Assembly: GCF_037201975.1 (NCBI RefSeq)
Contig: NZ_CP147520.1
Span: 3,286,001-3,350,000, forward strand
Direction: 5' to 3'
From: Streptomyces sp. TG1A-60
Lineage (GTDB): Bacteria; Actinomycetota; Actinomycetes; Streptomycetales; Streptomycetaceae
Length of the DNA: 64,000 bases
Each line of letters starts with the position of its first letter. Position 1 is the first letter of the stretch. A model generated the notes under the pieces. It did no database searches and had not been told where the DNA came from. It saw only the letters and a program-made list of their open reading frames with translations. Both the position numbers and the translations under genes were made by a program. Of the stretch, positions 1 to 10,689 are shown piece after piece.

Positions 1-645
1 GGCGACGCCGAGCCGCTCCCCGTACTGGGTCAGCACGTCGACCACCGTCCCGTCGGCTCCCGCCATCAGCGCGCCGAGCCGTCCGGCGACCGCGACCAGG
101 GAGCCGGTCTTGCCGCCGAGCACATCGAGGTAGTGCTCGATCGGGTCGCGTCCGTCGCGCGGCCCCGCCGTCTCCAGGATCTGCCCGGTGACCAGCCGCT
201 CGAAGGCCTCGGCCTGGATACGGACGGCGTCCGGACCGAGGTCGGCGAGGACATGCGAGGCACGGGCAAAAAGGAAATCGCCGGTCAGAACGGCCAGGGA
301 GTTGTCCCAGCGCGCGTTCGCACTCGGCACGCCCCGGCGCACCTCGGCCTCGTCCATCACGTCGTCGTGGTACAGCGTGGCGAGATGCGTCAGCTCGACC
401 ACCACGGCCGAGGGCACGACCCCCGGCGCGTACGGGTCGCCGAACTGCGCCGCGAGCATCACCAGCAGCGGCCGGAACCGCTTGCCGCCCGCGCGCAGCA
501 GGTGCTGGGCGGCCTCCTGGATGAAGGGCACCTCGCTCTTGGTGGCTTCGAGCAGACCCTCCTCGACGGCCGCTATTCCGGCCTGGACATCGGCTTCGAG
601 AGCCTGGTCCCGCGCGCTCAGCCCAAACGGCTCGACGACGGTCAC
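1..645 (-). CDS. polyprenyl diphosphate synthase (5' part only)
   Basis: Trans-isoprenyl diphosphate synthase of the heptaprenyl/geranylgeranyl class; such enzymes condense isopentenyl units into the side chain of menaquinone. The 215 visible codons contain the GGKRFRP substrate-binding stretch (residues 53-59) and the first aspartate-rich motif DDVMD (94-98). The second DDxxD motif and the C-terminus lie beyond the left edge. The GTG start was chosen because AGGAGA lies 7 bases upstream and the protein begins VTVVEPFGL, as expected for the family. Several menaquinone genes elsewhere in the window make a role in quinone side-chain synthesis likely, but chain length cannot be read from this fragment. 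Confidence 0.9.
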   Translation of the reverse strand, partial: MTVVEPFGLSARDQALEADVQAGIAAVEEGLLEATKSEVPFIQEAAQHLLRAGGKRFRPLLVMLAAQFGDPYAPGVVPSAVVVELTHLATLYHDDVMDEAEVRRGVPSANARWDNSLAVLTGDFLFARASHVLADLGPDAVRIQAEAFERLVTGQILETAGPRDGRDPIEHYLDVLGGKTGSLVAVAGRLGALMAGADGTVVDVLTQYGERLGVA

Positions 646-1209
646 GAGGGTTCTCCTGTCTGCTGACGTCTGCTGACGGTCACACGGTCGGTCTCACGGT
701 CGATGACAAAGTTTGTCGATCTGTCGCTGCCATCACCCGAGTCAGCGTATCCGGTCACCTTTCGATCGCCACGAGCGCCCACGGGTTCGCCCGGGGTGGT
801 ATGGGACCGCACTCTCCGTATTGCTGATCAACTGATGCGCGCCGATATCCGCCGACGCACACGCCACGCCCCGGCCCGCACGGCGCACCAGGTACCGGCC
901 CGCACGGCGCCCCCGCACACGGTCGCGTACGGCGCCCCACGCGACGCCCCGTCCCGGGCGCCCGCGCCCCCTTCCCGTCCCGCACACACCCCTGCCACCC
1001 TCGGCCCGAGTTGACCGATTTGCGGAGTACCGCCCACTTCACCCGACTCCTCTCGTGAGTTGAGTCACGCGCTCCCCGTGCGACACCTTCGCCCCACCCC
1101 GTGGATTCTCCCTTTGCGGTAGGCAAGTTGAGCCGCACCCCGCACCCGCACCAGAACGCCGGAACACGACGAAGTCAAGGTCAACTGGATCAATCCACCC
1201 AACCGGGAC
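646..1209. other. intergenic region, no gene seen
   Basis: About 560 bases between the divergent polyprenyl synthase and the riboswitch-controlled hydrolase gene. The open frames here are short, arginine- or proline-rich and overlap each other, so they look like shadows of high GC. A 16-bp direct repeat (871-886 and 895-910) is present. The divergent promoter of the synthase should lie near 650-750, where the base composition is lower, but I could not assign boxes with confidence. Confidence 0.5.
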
Positions 1210-1239
1210 TTGTTCCTGCCATGTGCTCTCGCATACGTT
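1210..1239 (+). promoter_or_regulatory. candidate promoter of the riboswitch transcript
   Basis: TTGTTC (1210-1215) and TACGTT (1234-1239) are separated by 18 bases, a HrdB-like arrangement. The predicted start of transcription, near 1246, coincides with the first base of the riboswitch P1 stem, which supports the assignment. Inference from spacing only. Confidence 0.4.
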
Positions 1240-1245
1240 CACACC

Positions 1246-1425
1246 TCGTCCGGACGGATCGCCGAATCCTGCCGCCGCCCGGACTCCCCACCCACCACTC
1301 ATCCACGCACGGCAGGAGCGGGGGACCCAGGCAAGCCGCCGGTCCGTCTTTCCCCATCGGACCGGCTAGGGGTGAAGCCACGCGCAGTACGAGCGGACGC
1401 GGCACGCACAGCGACCGCCGGACGA
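1246..1425 (+). promoter_or_regulatory. ydaO-type cyclic di-AMP riboswitch
   Basis: The leader shows the conserved blocks of the ydaO-yuaA class: GCCGAATCCTG, CAGGAGCGGGGGACCCA and AGGGGTGAAG, in that order. Pairing agrees: an 8-bp perfect P1 (1246-1253 with 1418-1425), a 7-bp stem (1268-1274 with 1310-1316) and an 8-bp stem (1339-1346 with 1358-1365). This class binds c-di-AMP and in Streptomyces sits ahead of cell-wall hydrolase genes such as rpfA, normally switching them off when the ligand is high. About 70 bases separate P1 from the hydrolase ATG. I saw no clear terminator hairpin, so the switching mechanism is unassigned. Confidence 0.9.
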
Positions 1426-1493
1426 CGCGCGCGGCCGGGCATCTCCAGCCCGAACCCGACAGCTCACCTCGCAGGCGCCGGAGAGGAATCCTC

Positions 1494-2252
1494 ATGCCCG
1501 CACGAGGCAAGCACCGTCGCCCCAGAACCAACCCGCTGACCCGTGGTGTCGTCGCCGCCGGAACCGGCGGGGCCGCACTCGTCCTCCCGCTCGTGGTCGC
1601 CACCACCGCGAACGCCGCCGTACCGGCCCAGGCCGCCACCTCCGTACAGTCAGCCCCGCGGTCCGCGCCGGCCGCGGCGGCCAAGTCCCTTACGTACACC
1701 GTGGTCTCCGGTGACACGCTCTCCTCGATCGCGCGCAAGCACGGCACGAGCGGCGGCTGGCAGCGGCTCTACAAGGACAACCGCGCGGCCGTCGGCGACA
1801 ACCCCGCGCTGATCCACCCGGGCCTGAAGCTGGCAGTGAAGGCGAAGAAGTCGTCCACCGCGCCGAAGGCCTCCGCGTCCGGCATGGCGTCCAAGGCCTC
1901 CACGGCCACACAGGCGTCGCTCAAGACGTACACGAACGACCTCGACGGCTGGATCCGCGAGTCGCTGGACATCATGGCGCAAAAGGGAATCCCCGGGACG
2001 TACAACGGGATTTACCGCAACATCATGCGGGAGTCGTCGGGCAACCCGCAGGCCATCAACAACTGGGACTCCAACGCCGCCGCGGGCACCCCGTCGAAGG
2101 GTCTCCTGCAGGTCATCGACCCGACCTTCGCCGCCTACCACGTGGCCGGCACCCCGTACGACCCCTACGACCCGGTCGCGAACATCACGGCGGCGTGCAA
2201 CTACGCCGCCGCGCGGTACGGCTCGATCGACAACGTCTTCGGGCCGTACTGA
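1494..2252 (+). CDS. secreted LysM / transglycosylase SLT-domain cell-wall hydrolase
   Basis: 252 aa. A basic N-terminus and hydrophobic segment (about 18-42, ending ATTANA) form a Sec signal peptide. It is followed by one LysM peptidoglycan-binding domain (about 66-116, YTVVSGDTLSSIA) and a transglycosylase-like domain (about 146-252) with the RESSG motif (catalytic Glu near 180) and the KGLLQVIDPTF stretch. It should act outside the membrane, cleaving glycan strands. The ATG has GAGAGGA upstream. The architecture matches the Streptomyces Rpf/Swl-type hydrolases used in germination and growth, whose genes carry the same riboswitch. The open frame extends upstream to 1101 through the riboswitch and is not coding there. 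Confidence 0.92.
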   Translation: MPARGKHRRPRTNPLTRGVVAAGTGGAALVLPLVVATTANAAVPAQAATSVQSAPRSAPAAAAKSLTYTVVSGDTLSSIARKHGTSGGWQRLYKDNRAAVGDNPALIHPGLKLAVKAKKSSTAPKASASGMASKASTATQASLKTYTNDLDGWIRESLDIMAQKGIPGTYNGIYRNIMRESSGNPQAINNWDSNAAAGTPSKGLLQVIDPTFAAYHVAGTPYDPYDPVANITAACNYAAARYGSIDNVFGPY

Positions 2253-2315
2253 ACCGGGCGTGCTGAACCGGCCGTACCGAAGCAGGCGTGCTGACCCTGC
2301 CGTGCTGAACCCCTC

Positions 2316-2348
2316 GCCCAGGGCCTGATCCGCCGACAGGCCCTGGGC
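2316..2348. terminator. bidirectional hairpin between convergent genes
   Basis: Perfect 12-bp inverted repeat (2316-2327 with 2337-2348, GCCCAGGGCCTG arm) with a 9-base loop, between the stop codons of the SLT hydrolase and the HAD gene. It has no U-tract, as is common in Streptomyces. A short 8-bp tandem repeat (ACACGGGC, three copies) follows at 2348-2372. Confidence 0.75.
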
Positions 2349-2373
2349 ACACGGGCACACGGGCACACGGGCG

Positions 2374-3180
2374 CTACGAGAACAGCCGGTCCAGCACCAC
2401 AGCGATCCCGTCCTCCTCGTTCGAGAGGGTCACCTCGTCGGCGACGGCCTTGAGTTCGGGGTGGGCGTTGGCCATGGCGACCCCGTGCGCGGCCCAGTCG
2501 AACATCGGGATGTCGTTGGGCATGTCACCGAAGGCGATGGTCTCGGCCGGAGTCAGTCCGAGATGGTCGGCGGCCAGGGCGAGGCCCGTCGCCTTGGTGA
2601 TGCCGCACGGCTGGAGTTCGACGGTGCCGGGCCCCGACATGGTGACCGTCGCCAGCGAACCGACCGCCATGCGCGCCGCCGAGGCCAACTCGTCGTCGGA
2701 CAGACAGGGATGGCGCAGCAGCACCTTGCTGATGGGCTCGCACCACAGGTCGTCCCGGCGCGGCACGCGTACGGCGGGCAGCGTGGGGTGCGGCATGAGG
2801 TAGCCGGGCTCGATCAGGGTGAGGCCGTCGGCCCCGTCCTGGTCGACGGCCGCGTACAGCTGTCCGACCTCGGCCTCGATCTTGCCGAGCGCGGTCTCGG
2901 CGAGTTCCCGGTCCAGGGTGACGGACCAGAGCAGCCGGTTCGCGCCGGTGTCGTACAACTGCGCGCCCTGCCCGCACACCGCGAGCCCCCTGCTGCCTAG
3001 GTCCTCCAGCAGCGGGCGCGCTCTCGGCGCCGGCCGTCCCGTCACCACGAGGTGCTGAGCACCGGCCTCCGTGGCCCGCGCCAGCGCGGCGAGGGACCGG
3101 TCGGAGAGCGTGTCGTCACTGCGCAGGAGCGTTCCGTCCAGGTCAGTTGCGATGAGTGTATACGCGGTGGGAGCGGCCAT
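2374..3180 (-). CDS. Cof-type HAD-superfamily phosphatase
   Basis: 268 aa. N-terminal DLDGT (nucleophile Asp13, acid/base Asp15) and the late motif GDMPNDIPMF place it in the Cof/YidA (IIB) branch of HAD hydrolases, which dephosphorylate sugar phosphates, nucleotides or flavin precursors in the cytoplasm. The middle cap domain is of usual size for the subfamily. ATG start. The gene is convergent with the SLT hydrolase. The substrate cannot be assigned; Cof-like proteins are promiscuous. Confidence 0.88.
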   Translation of the reverse strand: MAAPTAYTLIATDLDGTLLRSDDTLSDRSLAALARATEAGAQHLVVTGRPAPRARPLLEDLGSRGLAVCGQGAQLYDTGANRLLWSVTLDRELAETALGKIEAEVGQLYAAVDQDGADGLTLIEPGYLMPHPTLPAVRVPRRDDLWCEPISKVLLRHPCLSDDELASAARMAVGSLATVTMSGPGTVELQPCGITKATGLALAADHLGLTPAETIAFGDMPNDIPMFDWAAHGVAMANAHPELKAVADEVTLSNEEDGIAVVLDRLFS

Positions 3181-3366
3181 GATCAGAGAATACGGATGCG
3201 GCGCCCCATCGGTTCGACGCGAGCCGGACGACGTCCGGCACCCCGACAGCGGTACCGCACCCCAACGTCAACTCCCTTTTCCCGAAATGTTGTTCAGCGG
3301 AGCGTCACGGTCTCGCCCCTGAGGGGGCCGCACTCCACGGACCGGACCCGGCTTCCCGGAACCGCC

Positions 3367-4569
3367 TCACCCGTGCACCGCCGCGAGATGCCGAGCCAAC
3401 CGAGGCGAGGCGAACTGCGTCCCGCACACGAACCGCATCACCGGCCCGTACGACGCCGCCGCCGGCAGCCCCGTGAAGTACAGCCCCGGTATCGAGGCCC
3501 GGAACCCCGCCCCCAGAACCGGCGCACCCCGGCTGACAGCCAGCTCGGTACGGAGTTCATGCCCCAGGAAGCCCATCGACCCGAGGTCGACGCGGTAGCC
3601 GGTCGCCGCGATGACATGGTCGGCGGCCAGTTCCTCGGTCCGGCCCTCATGGCTCCGCAGGGTCAGCCGCGGGCGCCCGTCGATGACGCCGGACCGCACG
3701 ACCCGCGCCACCTCGCACACCTCGACCCGCCCCTCGAACCGCTCCCGCAGCCACCACGCGCCGAGCGGCCCGAGCACCCGGCGGACCAGGAAGTGCCGGG
3801 TGGTGGCGGGCAGGTACCGGTAGGGGTGCGGGTAGTAGCTGAGCGCGTACAGCGACCAGGCCCGGCCGAACGGTGACTCGGGACGCAGCCGGGGCTGGTC
3901 CCAGGGGGGCGCGCCGAAGGCCACCGCGCCCCGGCCGCGCGCCACCACACGCACCCGGGCGCCGGCCTCGGCCGCCAGCACCGCCGTCTCCAGGGCGGAC
4001 TGCCCCGCGCCCACGACGATCAGTTCCCTGCCCTGGAACCGGCTCAGGTCGGGGTGCTGGGAGCTGTGCGAGACGGGCCCGGTGGGGGTGGGTCCGTCGA
4101 CGGTCGCGCCCGCCAGCCCGGTCGGCAGATGGGCCAGTCCGGACAGCCCGCTCGCCACCACGACGGCCCGTGCCGTGAACAACTCTCCCGAGTCCAGCTT
4201 GAGTTCGAAGCCACCACCGTTGCCCCGGTCCACGGACACGACCCGCACCCGCTCCAGCCCGGGCACGAGCCGCTGCTGGAACCACGTCCCGTAGGAGATG
4301 AACGTCCCCACCGGGATGATGTCCTCGTCGGTCACCAGCCTCCTGATGCCGGCCGCCTCGCAGTAGTCGGCGAGGGTGTGACCGCCCTGCGGGGCGTCGA
4401 TGGTGGACGCCACCGGGGTCGACTTGAGCAGCATCCCGGCGGGCATGTTGTCCCGCCAGCTCACCATGGGTTCGCCGAAGACACGGACCGGAACCGACCG
4501 CGCCCGCAGATGCGCGGCGGTGGACAGGCCGAACGGCCCGGCACCGATGACTGCTACCGGTTGAATCAC
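3367..4569 (-). CDS. FAD-dependent oxidoreductase (flavin-containing monooxygenase-like)
   Basis: 400 aa. N-terminal FAD-binding GAGPFG (9-14) and a second Rossmann motif VVGAGQSALE near residue 180 for NAD(P)H, followed by an ATGYRVD motif typical of flavin monooxygenases and related NAD(P)-binding proteins. The predicted role is NAD(P)H-dependent oxidation of a small substrate in the cytosol; the substrate is unknown. GTG start. It lies 70 bases downstream of an ATP-grasp ligase on the same strand, so the two probably form an operon and may act on one metabolite. Confidence 0.8.
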   Translation of the reverse strand: MIQPVAVIGAGPFGLSTAAHLRARSVPVRVFGEPMVSWRDNMPAGMLLKSTPVASTIDAPQGGHTLADYCEAAGIRRLVTDEDIIPVGTFISYGTWFQQRLVPGLERVRVVSVDRGNGGGFELKLDSGELFTARAVVVASGLSGLAHLPTGLAGATVDGPTPTGPVSHSSQHPDLSRFQGRELIVVGAGQSALETAVLAAEAGARVRVVARGRGAVAFGAPPWDQPRLRPESPFGRAWSLYALSYYPHPYRYLPATTRHFLVRRVLGPLGAWWLRERFEGRVEVCEVARVVRSGVIDGRPRLTLRSHEGRTEELAADHVIAATGYRVDLGSMGFLGHELRTELAVSRGAPVLGAGFRASIPGLYFTGLPAAASYGPVMRFVCGTQFASPRLARHLAAVHG

Positions 4570-4639
4570 GAAGTCCCTCCCCAGGACGCGATGTGCCTAC
4601 TTCGTGTGGCGCCGTTCGGTCACTGCCCGGGCACCCGCC

Positions 4640-5935
4640 TCAAGGGCGCACATGGCTGTTGCCGAGGCGGCCGGCCCGGCCGGCCCGATGGGTCCGCCAC
4701 AGTTGGTGAAGATGCTTCGCACCCGGCCGTACGAAGCGCGCGAGCATCGTGAGGAACGGCAGCGGATCGTCACCCGCGAGCCACGCCAGCTCCGTACCGC
4801 TCGCGCGAGCGGGCGCGTGCGGCGTGGTGTACCCGCTGCGCCGGTAGGCGAGCAGGGCCGGCAGATCGATGTTCTCCACGATGTACCGACGTCCGGCGCG
4901 TTGTTCCCCCTCCGGCACCGGACGTCTGGTCAGATCGAGATGCATGGCGCGTACGACGTCGATCCCGGCCTCGTTCTCGAAGAGCCGGAACTGCGCGCCC
5001 ATCCGCGGATTGAAGTCAAGGAGCTTGTACCGCCCGTCGCGCCGGTCGAACCGCAGATCGAGGTCGATGACCCCGCTGAAACCGATCTGCTTGATGAACC
5101 GGGCGGCGATGTCCGCGAGTTCGGGGTTGTCGACGACATACGCGTTGGCCGTCATCCCCGCGTGCGGCGGCCACGACCGCACCTTCACCCCGGTGAACAT
5201 CGCCAGTGGCGTCGAGTCCGCGTCGAAGTACGCGTGCACGATCCAGTCCTCGGCATCCTCCCGGGGCAGATACTCCTGCAGAATCACCCCGGGCCGCTCA
5301 CCCCATCCACGGGCCAGCCGCAACAGAACCTCCCGGTCCGCGATCCGCGTGGTCCCGTTGACCGCGGGCTGCCGACGCCGCTCGAAAGCCTCCCGGTTCT
5401 TGGCCACCACGGGAAACCGGGCCCGTTCCGCGAACCGCTCGACCTCCTCGTACGACCGCGGAAAGGAACTCACCGGGCTGGAGATCCCATGCTCCGCACA
5501 CAACTCGTGGAGCCCCTGCTTGCTGGCGAGCCGCCGAGGCAACCCGGCGTCCACCCGCGGAAAGAGGAACCGCGCCGCCAGAGCCCGCTGATGCTCGGCG
5601 ACGAGAACCGCCGCCTCCTCATCGGTCGGAATGAGAACAGCGGGCCGCCCGATCTCCCGCCCGATGCGCAGCAGTCCCTCCACCAGGCACGCGGGCTCCT
5701 CCGTCCCGGTGGTCGGCCAGACGAACGCCCGCCGCAGATAGCGCGAGAGGGCGGCCGGTGTGTACCGGTCCTCCGTGATCGCGTACATCGGCACCCCGAG
5801 CCGCCCGAGGCTCCGGATGGCCCCGACCCCGCCATGGTGCAGCGGATAGTCACCGAACTTCACGACGAGCCCCGGAACATTCCGGTCCACCTGCACCGGC
5901 GCACTCCGAGCGCCCCTGGCCACGGGTCCCCCCAC
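4640..5935 (-). CDS. ATP-grasp carboxylate-amine ligase-like protein
   Basis: 431 aa. ATP-grasp fold: a pre-grasp N-domain (about 15-110), a central lysine-containing stretch FPVVAKNREAF, the QEYLP adenine-contact region, and a metal-binding end of the fold (DLDLRFDRRDGRYK then LLDFNPRMGAQ, with Asp and Asn ligands). It resembles the D-aspartate-ligase-like branch, which joins a carboxylate to an amine with ATP. A long C-terminal tail (about 340-431) has no recognised domain. GTG start with a GGGGGGAC stretch upstream. First gene of a two-gene unit with the flavoprotein at 3367-4569. Confidence 0.8.
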   Translation of the reverse strand: MGGPVARGARSAPVQVDRNVPGLVVKFGDYPLHHGGVGAIRSLGRLGVPMYAITEDRYTPAALSRYLRRAFVWPTTGTEEPACLVEGLLRIGREIGRPAVLIPTDEEAAVLVAEHQRALAARFLFPRVDAGLPRRLASKQGLHELCAEHGISSPVSSFPRSYEEVERFAERARFPVVAKNREAFERRRQPAVNGTTRIADREVLLRLARGWGERPGVILQEYLPREDAEDWIVHAYFDADSTPLAMFTGVKVRSWPPHAGMTANAYVVDNPELADIAARFIKQIGFSGVIDLDLRFDRRDGRYKLLDFNPRMGAQFRLFENEAGIDVVRAMHLDLTRRPVPEGEQRAGRRYIVENIDLPALLAYRRSGYTTPHAPARASGTELAWLAGDDPLPFLTMLARFVRPGAKHLHQLWRTHRAGRAGRLGNSHVRP

Positions 5936-6127
5936 GTGTCCCCCCTACCGGACCCGGACCCACCCCGTCCGCGTCCCCCAAAGGACACTAAGCCGGAAGC
6001 TTTCCCTCCGACCCTCGCCTATCAGGACATTGCGAACTCTTTAGACACTCCCCGATCTTCGCACCGCAACGTAACGTGTGCCCCGACCAGAGGTACGACG
6101 GAACGCACGAGAGCGAGGCACCACCCG

Positions 6128-7390
6128 ATGCCCCCCTTCGATGTCCCCGAAGGCGACCCCTTCGACGTCCCCGAGGGCCACCCCTTCGGTCCTCACAACC
6201 TGCCCTACGGCGTCTTCTCCCCCACCGGCTCCGACGCGCGCGCGGTCGGTGTCCGCCTCGGCGACCACGTCCTGGACGCCGGCGCGGCGGCCCACGCCCT
6301 CGGCTCCCCGTACGCCGCCCTCCTCGCCCGCCCCACCCTCAACCCGCTGCTGGCGGCGGGCCGCACCGCGTGGTCGGACATCCGCCGAGCCCTGACCGCC
6401 TGGCTGACGGTTGCCTCCCACCGCGAGACGATCACCCCCCACTTCCATCCCCTCTCCTCCGTCACCCTCCACCTCCCCTTCGAGGTGGCGGACTACGTCG
6501 ACTTCTACGCCTCCGAGAACCACGCCCGGAACGTGGGCCAGATCTTCCGCCCCGACTCCCCGGACCCCCTGCCCCCCAACTGGAAGCACCTGCCCATCGG
6601 CTACCACGGCCGATCCGGCACCGTTGTCGTCTCCGGCACCGAGGTGGTACGGCCCTCCGGCCAGCGCAAGACCCCGGCCGACCCGGCCCCCGTCTTCGGT
6701 CCCTCCACCCGCCTGGACATCGAGGCGGAGGTCGGCTTCGTCGTCGGCGTCCCCTCTCCGCCGGGCACCCCCGTGGACCTCACGTCCTTCCGCGACCACG
6801 TCTTCGGCCTCTGCCTCCTCAACGACTGGTCCGCCCGCGACCTCCAGGCATGGGAGTACGTCCCCCTCGGCCCCTTCCTCGGCAAGTCCTTCGCCACCTC
6901 GGTCTCGGCCTGGATCACGCCCCTGGACGCCCTGGACGAGGCCCGCGTCTGCCCACCGGAGCGCACCCACCCCCTGCTGCCCTACCTCGACGACTCCGCC
7001 CCGGACGTCGACCCCGGCGGCTACGACCTCCGCCTCACCGTCACCGTCAACGGCCACGTGGTCACCGAGCCCCCCTTCTCCACGATGTACTGGACCGCCG
7101 CCCAGCAACTCGCCCACATGACCGTCAACGGCGCCTCCCTGCGCACCGGCGACCTCTACGGCTCCGGCACCGTCAGCGGCCCCTCCCCCACCCAACGCGG
7201 CTCCCTCCTCGAACTGACCTGGAACGCCCGCGACCCTCTCGACCTCCCCACCGGCGAGCGGACCTTCCTGGAGGACGGCGACGAGGTGACCATCACGGCC
7301 TGGGCCCCCGGCCCGAACGACACGAGGGTGGGCCTCGGAGAGGTGACGGGCAGGGTCGCAGGCCGGGACCGGGACGCGTCACGCGGCTGA
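6128..7390 (+). CDS. fahA: fumarylacetoacetase
   Basis: 420 aa. Hydrolyses fumarylacetoacetate to fumarate and acetoacetate, the last step of tyrosine/homogentisate breakdown. It has the short N-terminal SH3-like FAH domain (GPHNLPYGVFSP) and the large catalytic domain with YVDFYASENHARNVG, GYHGRSG, NDWSARDLQAWEY and GPFLGKSF, all family hallmarks. Length is usual. The N-terminus carries an imperfect duplication (FDVPEGDP then FDVPEGHP). The ATG was chosen as the first start before that block. The much longer frame running upstream to 4604 is the antisense of the ATP-grasp gene. Confidence 0.93.
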   Translation: MPPFDVPEGDPFDVPEGHPFGPHNLPYGVFSPTGSDARAVGVRLGDHVLDAGAAAHALGSPYAALLARPTLNPLLAAGRTAWSDIRRALTAWLTVASHRETITPHFHPLSSVTLHLPFEVADYVDFYASENHARNVGQIFRPDSPDPLPPNWKHLPIGYHGRSGTVVVSGTEVVRPSGQRKTPADPAPVFGPSTRLDIEAEVGFVVGVPSPPGTPVDLTSFRDHVFGLCLLNDWSARDLQAWEYVPLGPFLGKSFATSVSAWITPLDALDEARVCPPERTHPLLPYLDDSAPDVDPGGYDLRLTVTVNGHVVTEPPFSTMYWTAAQQLAHMTVNGASLRTGDLYGSGTVSGPSPTQRGSLLELTWNARDPLDLPTGERTFLEDGDEVTITAWAPGPNDTRVGLGEVTGRVAGRDRDASRG

Positions 7391-7412
7391 CGGATCGGCG
7401 GCGGGCGGCCCG

Positions 7413-7841
7413 TCAGGGGCGGGCGTAGGGCCGGGTCATGATCTCCATGTTGTGGCCGTCGGGGTCGTCGAAGTAGGCGCCGCGACCGCCGAAGAGACGG
7501 TTGATCCGGCCGGGTTCGGTGTGGCTGGGGTCGGCGTAGTAGGTGACCCCGACCGCCTCCAGTCGGGCGATCATGGTGTCGAACTGCTCGTCGGGCACGA
7601 GGAAGGCGTAGTGCTGCGACTGGATCGGCTCGTCACGCTTCTCGTAGTAGTCGAGCGTCACGCCGTTGCCGAGGTCGACGGGCAGGAACGGCCCGAACGG
7701 GGCGCCGACCTTCAGTCCCAGGATCTCGGCGAGGAACTCGGCGGACAGCCGCCGGTCGACGGCGTAGACGACGGTGTGGTTCAACTGCACGGCTGTCGGC
7801 GTCAGTTCGGAGTCGTGCGAGTGCTGCTGGTCATAGGACAT
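7413..7841 (-). CDS. VOC (glyoxalase/bleomycin-resistance fold) family protein
   Basis: 142 aa, one vicinal-oxygen-chelate module: LNHTVVYAVD at the N-side strand, AFLVPDEQFD in the middle and GAYFDDPDGHNMEIMT at the C-terminal metal-ligand strand. Members include glyoxalases, extradiol dioxygenases and antibiotic-binding proteins. It is convergent with fahA, 22 bases away; its location suggests, but does not show, a link with aromatic catabolism. ATG start. Confidence 0.82.
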   Translation of the reverse strand: MSYDQQHSHDSELTPTAVQLNHTVVYAVDRRLSAEFLAEILGLKVGAPFGPFLPVDLGNGVTLDYYEKRDEPIQSQHYAFLVPDEQFDTMIARLEAVGVTYYADPSHTEPGRINRLFGGRGAYFDDPDGHNMEIMTRPYARP

Positions 7842-8126
7842 CTGGTGTCTCCGGGTCTTGGGATCCGCTGGAACGGGGCGCCGCGCACGGGCGCCGGGAG
7901 CGAAGACGCGGAGAAGGGGGCGGGGCTCTTGCCCGCCTCGCGCTCACGCCGAGGCCGGGAACCCCACTCGTGCATGGCCCATGGCCGACCCGGCAGTCAC
8001 CCGACCGACCTTAGTGACCCTCACGGACCGGGGCAACACCGTCCCTCACTCGTACCCCGGCCGCAGCCCCCACCCCCCGACCCGCCCTGAGCAGAACACC
8101 GCGCCGCCTGACCGAGGAGCCGCGGC
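7842..8126. other. intergenic region, no gene seen
   Basis: About 285 bases upstream of the VOC gene. No convincing coding frame; the overlapping frames are proline/arginine-rich. The VOC promoter should lie here but no clear boxes were seen. The MITE-like repeat follows directly. Confidence 0.4.
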
Positions 8127-8292
8127 CTAGTGCCGCGGCAGGCAATGTTCGCCCGTGAAGGAGCGGCGTCCGGTGCGTGCTCTCGGTGTGCCGGCCGGAT
8201 GTCCTCGTACTGGGCGTACTCCGGCTTTCGGCCGGTGGGGCGAGAGGGGCGTGCCGGGCGTCGCGACGGGACGAACATTGCCTGTGACGGCA

Positions 8293-8296
<4 letters not shown>
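8127..8296. mobile_element. MITE-like element with ~31-bp terminal inverted repeats
   Basis: The left end 8127-8156 and the right end 8266-8296 are near-perfect inverted repeats (about 4 differences over 31 positions); both contain CAATGTTCG and finish in CTAG. The interior of about 110 bases has further palindromic blocks around 8199-8240 and no coding frame. This is the form of a miniature inverted-repeat element or a large palindromic repeat. CTAG is either the terminal base set or a duplicated target. The right end overlaps the recQ stop codon. Confidence 0.75.
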
Positions 8297-10380
<2,084 letters not shown>

Positions 10381-10502
10381 CGCCCGTCCCCCGTGCCGTA
10401 CGTGTTGTGCCGTACGTCTTGTGCCGTCCGTGGTCCTCCAGCCCCTGCTGCCACCATAGGCGCCCGCACCGACAGCCTCAGAGTTATCCACAGGCTCCGC
10501 CC

Positions 10503-10661
10503 GTGCGGTACGCGCCACGCCCACGCTCGGCCCATTGGACGACTCGTCTGGCACCCCCTTACTCCCTGCACGGCTGGATCTACAAGGAGAACCCCAAGGG
10601 CCTCTTCTACTCCTGGAACCCCGAGGTGCAGTGCCCCAAGCCCAGGCCGACCCCCCGCTGA
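10503..10661 (+). pseudogene. possible remnant or small protein with a conserved-looking C-terminus
   Basis: The last ~30 codons ([16 protein letters not shown], then NPEVQCPK) look like real protein sequence, being aromatic and charged unlike the surrounding Arg/Pro-rich shadows, while the region before them does not. A GTG at 10503 would give 52 aa with no clear ribosome site. It could be the 3' end of a decayed gene upstream of recQ, or a small gene read from an unrecognised start. I do not recognise the family. Confidence 0.3.
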
Positions 10662-10689
10662 GCCCGGCCCCACCAGCCCCGGCACAGAC

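Noticed and set aside
871..910. 16-bp direct repeat upstream of the riboswitch
   Set aside because: Only two copies in a low-complexity GC stretch; more likely chance or slippage than a site.
4604..6127. Long plus-strand open frame running into fahA from upstream
   Set aside because: It is antisense to the ATP-grasp gene, is Pro/Arg-rich without any domain, and the fumarylacetoacetase fold begins only at 6128.
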